DNA of 64,000 nucleotides from Bacillota bacterium (GTDB taxonomy: Bacteria; Bacillota; Clostridia; Lachnospirales; Lachnospiraceae): contig JAEZUM010000057.1 of the NCBI GenBank assembly GCA_023421075.1, positions 5,688 through 69,687 of the forward strand, in the 5' to 3' direction. A program made the translations under genes and the position numbers. Below the pieces are notes generated by a model. The model had not been told where the DNA came from, ran no database searches, and was given only the letters and a program-made list of their open reading frames with translations. Below, one piece after another: positions 52,703 to 60,823 of the stretch (position 1 is the stretch's first letter; the number at the start of each line of letters is the position of its first letter).

Positions 52703-53194
52703 TTATAAAGCACTCAAGACATTATCCACTTCGTCATCATAGAGGAGCTTATCACAATTCAGTAAAAGCTTTACCTCATTTCCAACCTTGCCGATGCCAT
52801 TAATATATCTGTTTCCTATTCTGCTCACTTCCGGTGGCGGTACAATATCATTCGCCGGTATGTTCAGCACCTCGGATACACTGTCAACAATTAAGCCCAT
52901 CGATATGTCCCTGATATCAATAACAATTACACAGGTCCGATCATTATAGTCCTTGTATTCTTTGTTAAACCGTAGTCTTACATCCATGACCGGAATAATC
53001 TTTCCTCTTAGGTTAATAATACCCTTAAAATATACCGGAAGCTCCGGCACCTGAACAATTTGCTGAATGCCGATTATTTCTGTCACGTATTTGATTTCAA
53101 TTCCATATAGCTCGTCGTTTAATGCAAAGGTTAAATACTTGCCCTTTTGGGTGTCCTCCTGTTCCAATAAATCCAGTCCCGTAATGTCATCCAT
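52703..53194 (-). CDS. cheW: Chemotaxis coupling protein CheW
   Basis: Protein of 163 residues with the CheW fold: GKYLTFALNDELYGIEIKYVTEIIG, residues about 17-41, then FKGIINLRGKIIPVMDVRLRF and SVSEVLNIP. It links the receptor encoded next to CheA. It has the cluster's strongest promoter. AAAGGAG before the ATG. The stop is 25 bases from the mcp start. Confidence 0.92.
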   Translation of the reverse strand: MDDITGLDLLEQEDTQKGKYLTFALNDELYGIEIKYVTEIIGIQQIVQVPELPVYFKGIINLRGKIIPVMDVRLRFNKEYKDYNDRTCVIVIDIRDISMGLIVDSVSEVLNIPANDIVPPPEVSRIGNRYINGIGKVGNEVKLLLNCDKLLYDDEVDNVLSAL

Positions 53195-53292
53195 ACTTGC
53201 AGCTCCTTTCTCAATTTGATAACGAGCTTGTCGCTCTCGAAATTTTACATTTTTTGTATGTCTCGTGAGTTACAACTTACTTCTATGGAAAA

Positions 53293-53321
53293 ATTATATA
53301 ATTACTTGCTTTTCTTGTCAA
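53293..53321 (-). promoter_or_regulatory. Consensus promoter of cheW-mcp
   Basis: On the - strand TTGACA (53316-53321), a 17-base spacer and TATAAT (53293-53298), both perfect. The transcript would have an untranslated leader of about 90 bases. It is a SigA promoter, not the SigD type usual for chemotaxis genes. Confidence 0.85.
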
Positions 53322-53418
53322 TATATATATTTTTTTGTCACATTTACCAACGAAAACCTTATAAATACAACGAAAGTCCTACGAAAACGCATGTATTATG
53401 TCGAAATAAGCATCAAAA

Positions 53419-53460
53419 AAGATGTATGCCAGGATAAATTAGTACCCTTTCATACATCTT
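53419..53460 (-). terminator. Terminator after the MFS gene
   Basis: Stem AAGATGTATG (53419-53428) with CATACATCTT (53451-53460), 22-base loop, followed by T6 on the - strand; 25 bases after the MFS stop codon. Confidence 0.7.
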
Positions 53461-53484
53461 ACTTTTTGTTTGCAGTAAATTCAC

Positions 53485-54741
53485 TTAGGCGATTTCTTTC
53501 TCCATCTCTCTATTATCGATCAACTGAGCTTTTCTTCTAATTCCTCTGATATATATACTATACATTCCAATAATACCAATAATGGATAAAACAAAGGTCA
53601 AAGGCCAGATATAATTTAGACCGATTTCCTCAATGAACTTACCGGCTATCGATGTACCAAGTGCAGCTCCGATGGACCAGCTTAAGGAACCGATGGCATT
53701 AAATCTGGCACGAAAGTTGCTCGGGCTGTTGTCAGCCAGATATACACCGAAATTCGTCACCACCAAGATTTCACCTATCGTCCAGATTACTGTCGACAGA
53801 ATAAACAATGGATAACTACTGACAAAACCTAACATACCAAATCCGATCGCATAGAAGATACCGGCAATTGTGATATTAATCAAGGGTCGAAACCGTTTGG
53901 TTAAGGAGGTTACACCCACAGTGCAGAATAACACCGTAAAGGCATTAATGCTCATAAGAATTCCAAACTTACTGGCACCGCTTTCACCAAAAATCGCATC
54001 TGCTGTCAACGGCAGAGAAAAGCGATGCTGTGTATAGATAAAACTGTATATGATATAGGTCAAGAGAAAGAGTGTAATCTGCGGTCGTTTGAATAAAGCA
54101 GTAAGAACATTACCCTTCTCCTCTTTCTCCTGCTCGGTATAGACAGTCTTCTTTAGATCATCGGCTTTGACTTCCTTCACATTTCTTCCAATCAGAAACA
54201 TCGCAATAAACGACGTAAGCGCATCTCCGATGAATAATAGGGGAAGTAAATTCTTGAAGAGAAAGCCCGCAACAATCGGTCCGAGAGCGACACCGATATT
54301 GATACCAAGATATTGCAGCGAAAAACCCGACTGCCTTTGCTCAGGCGGAAGGATATCTGTAATGATTGCATTCATCGGGGGACGGACCGCTCCGTGAAAG
54401 AAGGTGGATACCATAAGGAATGCCACAATGATCGTGGGATTCGTTAAAAATGCACAGGGTACCAGGGAAAGGGCTGCTCCTGCCTGAGCTATCATATAAG
54501 TCCTCTTACGACCGAGCTCATCGGCCAGCTTCCCCCCGAGCAAGGAAGAAGGAATCCCAATCAGAGAACATATGGTTACAATAATGCCTGCCATCTCAAT
54601 GGAAAGACCAATCTTTATCGTAAGGTACATCGTTAAGAAAGGCATTACAAAATCTCCAAATCGGTTGATTACCGTAGCACCGAACATAATATACATATTC
54701 TTAGGTAATCCCCTATAAGTGTCTATCATTTTAAGCTTCAA
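53485..54741 (-). CDS. MFS transporter (multidrug-type)
   Basis: Membrane protein of 418 residues with 12 helices. The MFS motif A is seen as GGKLADELGRKRTYMIAQ between helices 2 and 3, and the second half repeats the fold (VTSLTKRFRPLINI). The layout is that of drug or small-molecule exporters (YdeE/MdtG-like); the substrate is not known. The start is TTG with GGAGGG six bases upstream, while the ATG four codons later is too far from it. It has its own promoter and terminator. Confidence 0.87.
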   Translation of the reverse strand: MKLKMIDTYRGLPKNMYIMFGATVINRFGDFVMPFLTMYLTIKIGLSIEMAGIIVTICSLIGIPSSLLGGKLADELGRKRTYMIAQAGAALSLVPCAFLTNPTIIVAFLMVSTFFHGAVRPPMNAIITDILPPEQRQSGFSLQYLGINIGVALGPIVAGFLFKNLLPLLFIGDALTSFIAMFLIGRNVKEVKADDLKKTVYTEQEKEEKGNVLTALFKRPQITLFLLTYIIYSFIYTQHRFSLPLTADAIFGESGASKFGILMSINAFTVLFCTVGVTSLTKRFRPLINITIAGIFYAIGFGMLGFVSSYPLFILSTVIWTIGEILVVTNFGVYLADNSPSNFRARFNAIGSLSWSIGAALGTSIAGKFIEEIGLNYIWPLTFVLSIIGIIGMYSIYIRGIRRKAQLIDNREMEKEIA

Positions 54742-54792
54742 CTTAATCCCTCCACTCTACCACAAGCCCACGATCCAAAAGTTATAACGACC

Positions 54793-54821
54793 ATTGTAAT
54801 TAATTGTTAAGGTATTGTCAA
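54793..54821 (-). promoter_or_regulatory. Promoter of the MFS gene
   Basis: On the - strand TTGACA (54816-54821), a 17-base spacer and TACAAT (54793-54798), about 50 bases upstream of the start. Confidence 0.75.
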
Positions 54822-54926
54822 TATCCGAACGTAAGGAATGACAACTTTCTTATAAAATGCACAAGATCGTATCATCCAAATGGAATACACTCTCGAATCC
54901 AATTTTACCACCTCAATACAAAGTAA

Positions 54927-54953
54927 GGACTGCATGCATGCTGCACACAGTCC
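54927..54953 (-). terminator. Candidate hairpin after the ABM gene
   Basis: GGACTG (54927-54932) and CAGTCC (54948-54953) with an inner GCATGC palindrome. It lies about 75 bases after the stop of the ABM-type gene; the T run is weak. Confidence 0.35.
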
Positions 54954-55027
54954 GCTTCAAACAATATCTTGTCCTAACATAAACGCTTACTTCTTCTTAT
55001 ACTAACGTATGGTTATTGTCCCATGTA

Positions 55028-55312
55028 TCAATATACCTTATTGTATATATTTAATGAACTCTCTGTAACATACTTCCCAACCAACGGTACGATTCTTACA
55101 AAATGCTCTGTCTTCATATGTGCATCCAGAGATGATTTATCCTCCCATTCTTCAATCATCGTCAATACCGCCGGATCCTCCAGGTCTTGATAAAGCTCAT
55201 ATACGATACAGCCTGCTTCTTGTCTTGTTGAAGTAACCAATTCCTCATACATGCTTAAAACAGTTTCAATCTTGTCCGTCATTACCTTACTTTTTGCAAC
55301 CACTTTTATCAT
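55028..55312 (-). CDS. ABM-domain putative monooxygenase
   Basis: Protein of 94 residues of the antibiotic biosynthesis monooxygenase (YgiN-like) fold: MIKVVAKSKVMTDKIETVLS at the start, EAGCIVYELYQDLEDPAVLTMIEEWED and the ending HFVRIVPLVGKYV. Small dimeric relatives oxidise quinols or degrade haem, but the substrate here is unknown. AGGAGG before the ATG; single-gene unit. Confidence 0.85.
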   Translation of the reverse strand: MIKVVAKSKVMTDKIETVLSMYEELVTSTRQEAGCIVYELYQDLEDPAVLTMIEEWEDKSSLDAHMKTEHFVRIVPLVGKYVTESSLNIYNKVY

Positions 55313-55460
55313 TATTTCGTCCTCCTAAATTATGAAAGAGCAAGATGGATCGCATTCTATCATGCTGTTTCATGCTCTTTGTACAAAGATAATACTATCA
55401 CCCCTAATCCAAAATGACAAGATTTATTGTTTAATTACCGCGACCGACTTACACCGGCAA

Positions 55461-55485
55461 ATGTGTCCAGCTTCGCCGGACACAT
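55461..55485 (-). terminator. Second hairpin after the GGGtGRT gene
   Basis: Perfect 8-base stem ATGTGTCC/GGACACAT (55461-55468 with 55478-55485). It follows the stronger hairpin at 55494-55538 in the - direction. Confidence 0.4.
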
Positions 55486-55493
55486 TGTAATAA

Positions 55494-55538
55494 AAAGAGG
55501 ATTTCGCATGCTGTTCTGCAGCTTGCGAAATCCTCTTT
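55494..55538 (-). terminator. Terminator after the GGGtGRT gene
   Basis: Perfect 15-base stem (AAAGAGGATTTCGCA at 55494-55508, complement at 55524-55538), 20 bases after the stop. Ends in CTTTTTATTAC on the - strand. Confidence 0.8.
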
Positions 55539-55557
55539 ATTATTTGCGCGTATTTCC

Positions 55558-56568
55558 TTAGAACTTACCTGCCTCAGCAGCTTCCTGTAAGGATACTGCT
55601 ACTGCTACTGTCATACCAACCATCGGGTTGTTACCTGCACCGATCAGACCCATCATCTCAACGTGAGCCGGTACGGAGGAGGAGCCTGCGAACTGAGCGT
55701 CAGAATGCATTCTACCCATAGTATCGGTCATACCGTAGGAAGCAGGACCCGCTGCCATGTTGTCGGGATGAAGTGTTCTACCGGTACCACCACCGGAAGC
55801 TACGGAGAAGTATTTCTTACCGAGATCAACACATTCCTTCTTGTAGGTACCTGCAACAGGATGCTGGAATCTGGTAGGATTGGTGGAGTTACCGGTAATG
55901 GAAACATCAACACCTTCCTTATGCATGATTGCAACACCTTCGGTTACATCGTTTGCACCATAACAGTTAACAGCTGCTCTAAGACCCTTGGAGTAAGCCT
56001 TACGGGAAACTTCCTTCACTTCTCCTGTATAATAATCCATCTCTGTCTCAACGTGAGTAAAGCCGTTGATACGGGAGATGATCTGAGCTGCATCCTTACC
56101 AAGACCGTTTAAGATTACTCTTAAAGGCTTTGTTCTAACCTTGTTCGCGGACTGAGCGATACCGATTGCACCCTCTGCTGCTGCAAAGGATTCGTGTCCT
56201 GCTAAGAAGCAGAAGCATTCGGTGGACTCTTCCAATAACATCTTACCGAGGTTACCATGTCCTAAACCAACTTTTCTCTGATCTGCTACGGAGCCGGGGA
56301 TACAGAACGCCTGTAAGCCTTCACCGATTGCTGCTGCAGCATCAGCTGCTTTTCTGGAGCCTTTTTTGATTGCGATTGCTGCACCAACGATATATGCCCA
56401 ACAAGCATTTTCAAAACAAATGGGCTGAATACCCTTAACCATATTGTAAACATCAAGTCCGGCATCCTTGGTAATCTTCTCTGCTTCTTCGATGGAAGCA
56501 ATGCCGTAGCTGTTTAAAGCAGCATTGATTTGATTAATTCTTCTATCATATGATTCAAATAAAGCCAT
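55558..56568 (-). CDS. GGGtGRT protein
   Basis: Protein of 336 residues of the family named for its motif GGGTGRT, present here in VASGGGTGRTLHPDNMAAGP. Other landmarks are GSVADQRKVGLGHGNLGKMLLEE, residues about 95-117, FCFLAGHESFAAAEGAIGI and GLIGAGNNPMVGMTVAVAVS at the end. It is always, as I remember, next to a NifU-like gene, as it is here (19 bases downstream of it). Its biochemical role is not known to me; a part in Fe-S or flavin metabolism of anaerobes is a guess. AAGGAGG before the ATG; well expressed codon use. Confidence 0.88.
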   Translation of the reverse strand: MALFESYDRRINQINAALNSYGIASIEEAEKITKDAGLDVYNMVKGIQPICFENACWAYIVGAAIAIKKGSRKAADAAAAIGEGLQAFCIPGSVADQRKVGLGHGNLGKMLLEESTECFCFLAGHESFAAAEGAIGIAQSANKVRTKPLRVILNGLGKDAAQIISRINGFTHVETEMDYYTGEVKEVSRKAYSKGLRAAVNCYGANDVTEGVAIMHKEGVDVSITGNSTNPTRFQHPVAGTYKKECVDLGKKYFSVASGGGTGRTLHPDNMAAGPASYGMTDTMGRMHSDAQFAGSSSVPAHVEMMGLIGAGNNPMVGMTVAVAVSLQEAAEAGKF

Positions 56569-56587
56569 TGTATGTATCCTCCTTTTC

Positions 56588-57280
56588 CTATTCGTGTCTC
56601 GGGTCGATGATCTTTACTGCATCAGCAACACGGCCGTACTGACCCTTGGATTTTTCAAATGCTGTATTAGCATCTTCACCCTTTTTGATGAAGTCCATCA
56701 TCTTACCAAAGTTAACGAACTGGTAACCGATAATCTCACTATTCTCATCCAAAGCGATACCGGTTACATAACCATCGGTCATCTCAAGATAGCGGGGACC
56801 CTTTTCCAGAGTACCATACATAGTACCAACCATACTTCTAAGACCCTTACCTAAGTCCTCAAGACCTGCACCGATCGGAAGGCCGTCCTCGGAGAAAGCA
56901 CTCTGTGTTCTACCATAAGCGATCTGTAAGAATAATTCTCTCATTGCAACATTAATCGCATCGCATACCAAGTCTGTATTTAATGCTTCTAAAATAGTTA
57001 ATCCGGGAAGAATTTCTGATGCCATAGCTGCGGAATGAGTCATACCGGAACAACCAATTGTTTCTACTAATGCTTCCTGAATAATGCCGTCCTTTACGTT
57101 AAGAGTTAATTTGCAGGTACCCTGCTGAGGTGCACACAAGCCCACACCATGAGTTAAGCCGGAGATATCCTTCACTTCCTTCGCCTGTACCCATTTTGGT
57201 TCTTGAGGAATTGGTGCTGCTCCATGATGAACACCCTGGGTTACCGGACACATCATTTGAACTTCATGTGAATAAATCAT
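56588..57280 (-). CDS. NifU-like Fe-S scaffold protein
   Basis: Protein of 230 residues. The NifU/IscU-like part has Cys residues in LTHGVGLCAPQQGTCKLTLN and ETIGCSGMTHSAAMASEIL; the third Cys is in TDLVCDAINVAMREL. These would hold an Fe-S cluster during assembly. The C-terminal part (from about 130) is family-specific. It precedes the GGGtGRT gene in one transcript. No cysteine desulfurase is nearby, so it may serve a special client rather than general assembly. ATG with AAAGGAG at 9 bases. Confidence 0.85.
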   Translation of the reverse strand: MIYSHEVQMMCPVTQGVHHGAAPIPQEPKWVQAKEVKDISGLTHGVGLCAPQQGTCKLTLNVKDGIIQEALVETIGCSGMTHSAAMASEILPGLTILEALNTDLVCDAINVAMRELFLQIAYGRTQSAFSEDGLPIGAGLEDLGKGLRSMVGTMYGTLEKGPRYLEMTDGYVTGIALDENSEIIGYQFVNFGKMMDFIKKGEDANTAFEKSKGQYGRVADAVKIIDPRHE

Positions 57281-57397
57281 GTTTTGAAACTCCTTTCAAT
57301 ATACATAGTATCGCATTTCACTTCTTACTTAACGAAAACAACCTTGCTTGTCCCCGTTAATTATGTATTAGAATACAATGCTTTCATCAATCAAGAG

Positions 57398-57435
57398 AAA
57401 TTTTAACAATAGGATGTAAATCCTTGTTAAAATTT
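57398..57435. terminator. Long inverted repeat between two - strand genes
   Basis: A perfect 12-base inverted repeat (AAATTTTAACAA at 57398-57409, complement at 57424-57435) with an inner GGAT/ATCC pair. It lies about 100 bases after the beta-helix gene and 118 before the NifU-like gene. It may be a terminator of the first, or an operator of the second. Confidence 0.5.
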
Positions 57436-57531
57436 TATCTTGTGTACGTATCATATTTTCGCATAAAAATCTCAATAAGTCTACACCTTTTTGCATTAAA
57501 AATAGCTGAACTATTTCATAAACTTTATAGA

Positions 57532-58203
57532 TTATTCGCTTTTTGTTACTACTTCCCCTGCCCTTTTATAAATTGATGCTTCGGGGACATAACCTCGAAC
57601 CATAGACAGAGGATAAATATTGGCATTTCTGCCGACTACGGTACCGGGATTTAATACACTGTTACAGCCAACCTCAACATGATCTCCGAGAATCGCACCA
57701 AACTTCTTAAGTCCGGTCTCCATAACCAACTCCCCGGCACGAACGGTCACTAATGTTTTATCCGATTTTACATTCGACGTTATAGAGCCGGCACCCATAT
57801 GAGCTTTAAAGCCCAGGATAGAGTCACCGACATAATTATAATGAGGCACCTGTACCTTATTGAATAGAATTACATTCTTAAGCTCGGTAGAATTGCCGAC
57901 TACAGCACCTTCCCCTACAATCGCACTACCACGGATATAGGCACAATGTCTGACCTCTGCATCCTTCCCGATAATTGCTGGTCCGTTGATATAAGCGGTT
58001 GGTGCAACCTTTGCCGATTTGGCAACCCAGACATCCTCTGCCAGCTTATCATATTCATCGGTAGATAAATCGGCACCAATCTTTATAATCTCCTCCTTTA
58101 TTTTCGCTAATACCTCCCAGGGATAGGTACAACCAACGAAAATATCAGCCGCTATGGTTTCCTTCAGATTAAACAATGACTTAATCATAAGATGTTCTGA
58201 CAT
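57532..58203 (-). CDS. Left-handed beta-helix (GlmU C-terminal-like) protein
   Basis: Protein of 223 residues. An N-terminal helical part (1-60) is followed by hexapeptide repeats (AKVAPTAYINGPAIIGKDAEV, residues about 66-86, YIRGSAIVGEGAVVGNSTELKN) and the GlmU-like turn HYNYVGDSILGFKAHMGAGSITSN. The uridylyl domain of GlmU is absent. It could be an acyltransferase or a sugar nucleotidyltransferase-like protein without the catalytic half; its substrate is unknown. GGAGG before the ATG. It follows topB by about 95 bases. Confidence 0.75.
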   Translation of the reverse strand: MSEHLMIKSLFNLKETIAADIFVGCTYPWEVLAKIKEEIIKIGADLSTDEYDKLAEDVWVAKSAKVAPTAYINGPAIIGKDAEVRHCAYIRGSAIVGEGAVVGNSTELKNVILFNKVQVPHYNYVGDSILGFKAHMGAGSITSNVKSDKTLVTVRAGELVMETGLKKFGAILGDHVEVGCNSVLNPGTVVGRNANIYPLSMVRGYVPEASIYKRAGEVVTKSE

Positions 58204-58298
58204 ACCCGTTCCTCCTTTATTCTTTTAAGAGATTAATTTGTAAAGCTTATTAATAATTATGGAATACATGACTTACTTATTTGTATTACTTTTAGGTG

Positions 58299-60410
58299 CT
58301 ATTTCTTATAATACGGTACGATTTCATTAAAATACCTGGATAAAGCAGCCTGATTATTCAGCGTTTTAACACCCTCCACCATACGTGCGACAAAACCCTC
58401 CAGCTTGCCCGTATACTCCTCTTTGGTTATCTTACCATCGGACACATAGGTAAGTCCCTTTTCCCAGCTTGCTGTGAGTTCTGCATTCAAAAGGGATTTG
58501 ATGGATGCATTTACAACATCATAGATTAACTCACCCAACTGGGTCGGTGTTATAATCTGCGTCTTTTTATTCAGATTAAGATAAGTGATATTGACCAGCT
58601 TATTCAAGATCTCGGCACGCGTCGCACTGGTTCCGATTCCGCTTCCTTTAATCTGTGCACGGAGCTCGTCATCCTCGATCAGCTGACCTGCATTCTCCAT
58701 GGCCAAAATTAATGCACCGGAATTGTATCTCTTCGGAGGGGTAGTCTCTCCCTCCTTAATTATAATCTGCTTTACGGGAAGCTTAGAGCCTTTCTTCAGA
58801 TTCATAAGCCTTTGCAACAATGCCTGATCGTTGTTCTCATCCTCAGATGCTTCATTCTCCTCCTGCTTCTCCTTATCCTCGGAATTTCCCTTGACAGGAG
58901 CAGCCGGTTTCTCATTGTAGCTTCCAAGCACCTTGAGATACCCTTCCTTCTCCAGTGCTCGGAAGGTAGCAAAGAAGCTTTCCCCTTTGATCTGTACAGT
59001 AATTCCAATCTTACGATATTCTGCCGGAGGATAAAATATGCTTAAAAATCTCCTCACAATGGTCTCGTAAACTCTCGCTGCGGTATGTGAGAGCGAATTT
59101 ATCGCATTCAATCCCTGACCGGTGGGAATAATAGCATAATGATCCGTGATCTGGCTGTCATTCACATAACGTGTCTTCGCAATATTTTTATACGACCCCT
59201 GTTCCATTATCTCAGAGGCAAATTCCCTGAACTGGCCCAGTCCTTGCAAGCCCTTGATATTCTTATTAATCTCCTTGGCTACCGCGGTGGATAATACTCT
59301 GGCATCGGTTCTTGGATAGGTAACCAGCTTCTTCTCGTAAAGCTCCTGCGTAATCTTTAAAGTCTCATCCGGGCTGATCTTAAAGAAACGGGAACAATCA
59401 TTCTGTAACTCTGCCAGGTTATAAAGCAAGGGTGCATTTTTTGTCTCCTTCTTCTTCTCAACCTGTATTACATCCGCCATCAATCGATCATCGTTTCCTT
59501 GGGTCTGACCTTGGTTGGTTTCCTTTGCAGCCCAGCTACCGTCATCCTGCAGCTCCGGAATGGAGCCCGCCAGCTCTGAGATCAGTTTTAGTGCGGAGGT
59601 CTTCTCCGAGAAGCCGTTCTCTTTATATAATAGTGGGGAATTGAAGTATCTGGAACCCTCCACTGCACGGAATTCAGCCATAAAATCCTTCTCCTCAACC
59701 TCTAATCCGCTGAGTACACGATAAAACGGAGTCTTGACAAAACTTCTTACTTCTCGTTCCCGTCGGACTACCATACCGAGGACGCAGGTCATAACACGGC
59801 CGACGGAGATTGCATTCCATTTCTCTGAACTCAATAACCTCTGCACCTCATTCCCATACTTCAAGGTGAGTATCCTGGAGAAATTGATACCCATCAGATA
59901 ATCCTCCTGGGCACGAAGATATGCTGCATCAGACAAATGATCATAAGCCGATAAGGGCTTCGCCTCCCGTATTCCACGCAGGATTTCTTCCTCCGTCTGA
60001 GAATCAATCCATACTCGCCTCTTTTGCTTTGAGTTTGATACCTTCGCAGCCTGATCGACAAGGCGGTATATGTATTCTCCTTCCCGCCCGGAGTCAGTAC
60101 AGACATAGATGGTATCGACATCCTTACGGTTTAGAAGTTCCTTCACTATATTAAATTGTTTTTTAACATTAGGGATAATTTCATATTTATATTCCTTCGG
60201 TAGGAAGGGCAGAGTCTCCATACTCCATTTTTTCAATGCAGGGTCATATGCTTCCGGATAGCTCATGGTTACCAGATGACCAACGCACCAGGTGACAATG
60301 GCACTTTCCGATTCAATATATCCATCCTGCTTCTTGCCGGTAATCTTCAGTGCTTTGGCAAACTCATTTGCTACACTGGGTTTTTCTGCTATGTATAGGC
60401 TCTTTGACAT
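58299..60410 (-). CDS. topB: DNA topoisomerase III
   Basis: Type IA topoisomerase of 703 residues. The Toprim domain starts LYIAEKPSVANEFAKALK with acidic residues in TIYVCTDSGREGEYIYRL; the catalytic Tyr is in KKLVTYPRTDARVLS. SGIGTSATRAEILNKL and the TopB-type ending without zinc fingers are seen. A Glu/Lys/Asn-rich insert lies at about 490-525. It unlinks single strands in replication and recombination. The ribosome site is weak (GAAAG), and the start ATG follows a region with repeats. A chromosomal version is usual in Clostridia, so it need not mark a mobile element. Confidence 0.92.
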   Translation of the reverse strand: MSKSLYIAEKPSVANEFAKALKITGKKQDGYIESESAIVTWCVGHLVTMSYPEAYDPALKKWSMETLPFLPKEYKYEIIPNVKKQFNIVKELLNRKDVDTIYVCTDSGREGEYIYRLVDQAAKVSNSKQKRRVWIDSQTEEEILRGIREAKPLSAYDHLSDAAYLRAQEDYLMGINFSRILTLKYGNEVQRLLSSEKWNAISVGRVMTCVLGMVVRREREVRSFVKTPFYRVLSGLEVEEKDFMAEFRAVEGSRYFNSPLLYKENGFSEKTSALKLISELAGSIPELQDDGSWAAKETNQGQTQGNDDRLMADVIQVEKKKETKNAPLLYNLAELQNDCSRFFKISPDETLKITQELYEKKLVTYPRTDARVLSTAVAKEINKNIKGLQGLGQFREFASEIMEQGSYKNIAKTRYVNDSQITDHYAIIPTGQGLNAINSLSHTAARVYETIVRRFLSIFYPPAEYRKIGITVQIKGESFFATFRALEKEGYLKVLGSYNEKPAAPVKGNSEDKEKQEENEASEDENNDQALLQRLMNLKKGSKLPVKQIIIKEGETTPPKRYNSGALILAMENAGQLIEDDELRAQIKGSGIGTSATRAEILNKLVNITYLNLNKKTQIITPTQLGELIYDVVNASIKSLLNAELTASWEKGLTYVSDGKITKEEYTGKLEGFVARMVEGVKTLNNQAALSRYFNEIVPYYKK

Positions 60411-60441
60411 TTTGTACCAACTTTCAATATTGTTGTATCAA

Positions 60442-60542
60442 TACGGGATAAGCTCTGGTCGGAAGCAATGCTTCCTTCCTCGCGTCTCCCTGTTATTGTA
60501 CGGGATAAGCTCTGGTCGGAAGCAATGCTTCCTTCCTCGCGT
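60442..60542. repeat. Two perfect 44-base direct repeats
   Basis: The 44-base unit starting TACGGGATAAGC and ending TTCCTCGCGT is present at 60442-60485 and 60499-60542 with no mismatch, 57 bases apart. Each copy has an inner hairpin GGAAGC-AAT-GCTTCC. The first 12 bases recur inverted at 60619-60630, closing the block. Confidence 0.85.
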
Positions 60543-60550
60543 TGCTCGTT

Positions 60551-60612
60551 CGAAATCCTGTGATAAATTGTCCTTGAAAGCAAGCTTTCGGACAGTTTAT
60601 CACAAGATTTCG
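60551..60612. repeat. Long imperfect hairpin
   Basis: A 23-base stem with one mismatch and one G-T pair (60551-60573 with 60590-60612) and an inner GAAAGC/GCTTTC stem. With the flanking inverted 12-mers (60499-60510 and 60619-60630) it makes a nested palindrome of about 130 bases. Confidence 0.8.
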
Positions 60613-60743
60613 ACCTTCGCTTATCCCGTACATTATAACCTATTTTTGAAGTTTGGACAAACAAAACTTCTTTCTTCTATATAAAACTGTCCTGAAGCCG
60701 GATGTTCCAAGTAGGCTGAAAGCGATTTTTTTCATACTTTTTG

Positions 60744-60772
60744 TTGAATCTTCACATACTATAGTTTACAAT
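60744..60772 (+). promoter_or_regulatory. Promoter of degV-LUD genes
   Basis: TTGAAT (60744-60749), a 17-base spacer and TACAAT (60767-60772) on the + strand, 51 bases upstream of the degV start. Confidence 0.6.
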
Positions 60773-60823
60773 AATCGTAGTATTGAAAACCACTATCCAC
60801 CCAAGGATTGATAGGAGGAGCAT

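Larger units (their letters stand above)
60411..60823. other. Non-coding region with repeats between topB and degV
   Basis: This 413-base gap between divergent genes holds two direct repeats, a long hairpin (annotated separately) and the degV promoter. A - strand frame of 91 codons runs through the repeats but has the repetitive look of non-coding DNA and no ribosome site, so I do not call it a gene. Confidence 0.7.

Noticed and set aside
58299..60410. topB as a sign of an integrative element
   Set aside because: No integrase, relaxase, single-strand binding protein or transfer gene is near; a chromosomal topB is common in Clostridia.
60442..60542. Two direct repeats as a possible CRISPR array
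   Set aside because: Only two copies, spacer of 13 bases, 44-base unit and no cas genes.
60389..60664. - strand frame of 91 codons over the repeats upstream of topB
   Set aside because: It only translates the two 44-base repeats and the hairpin; same peptide twice, no ribosome site.
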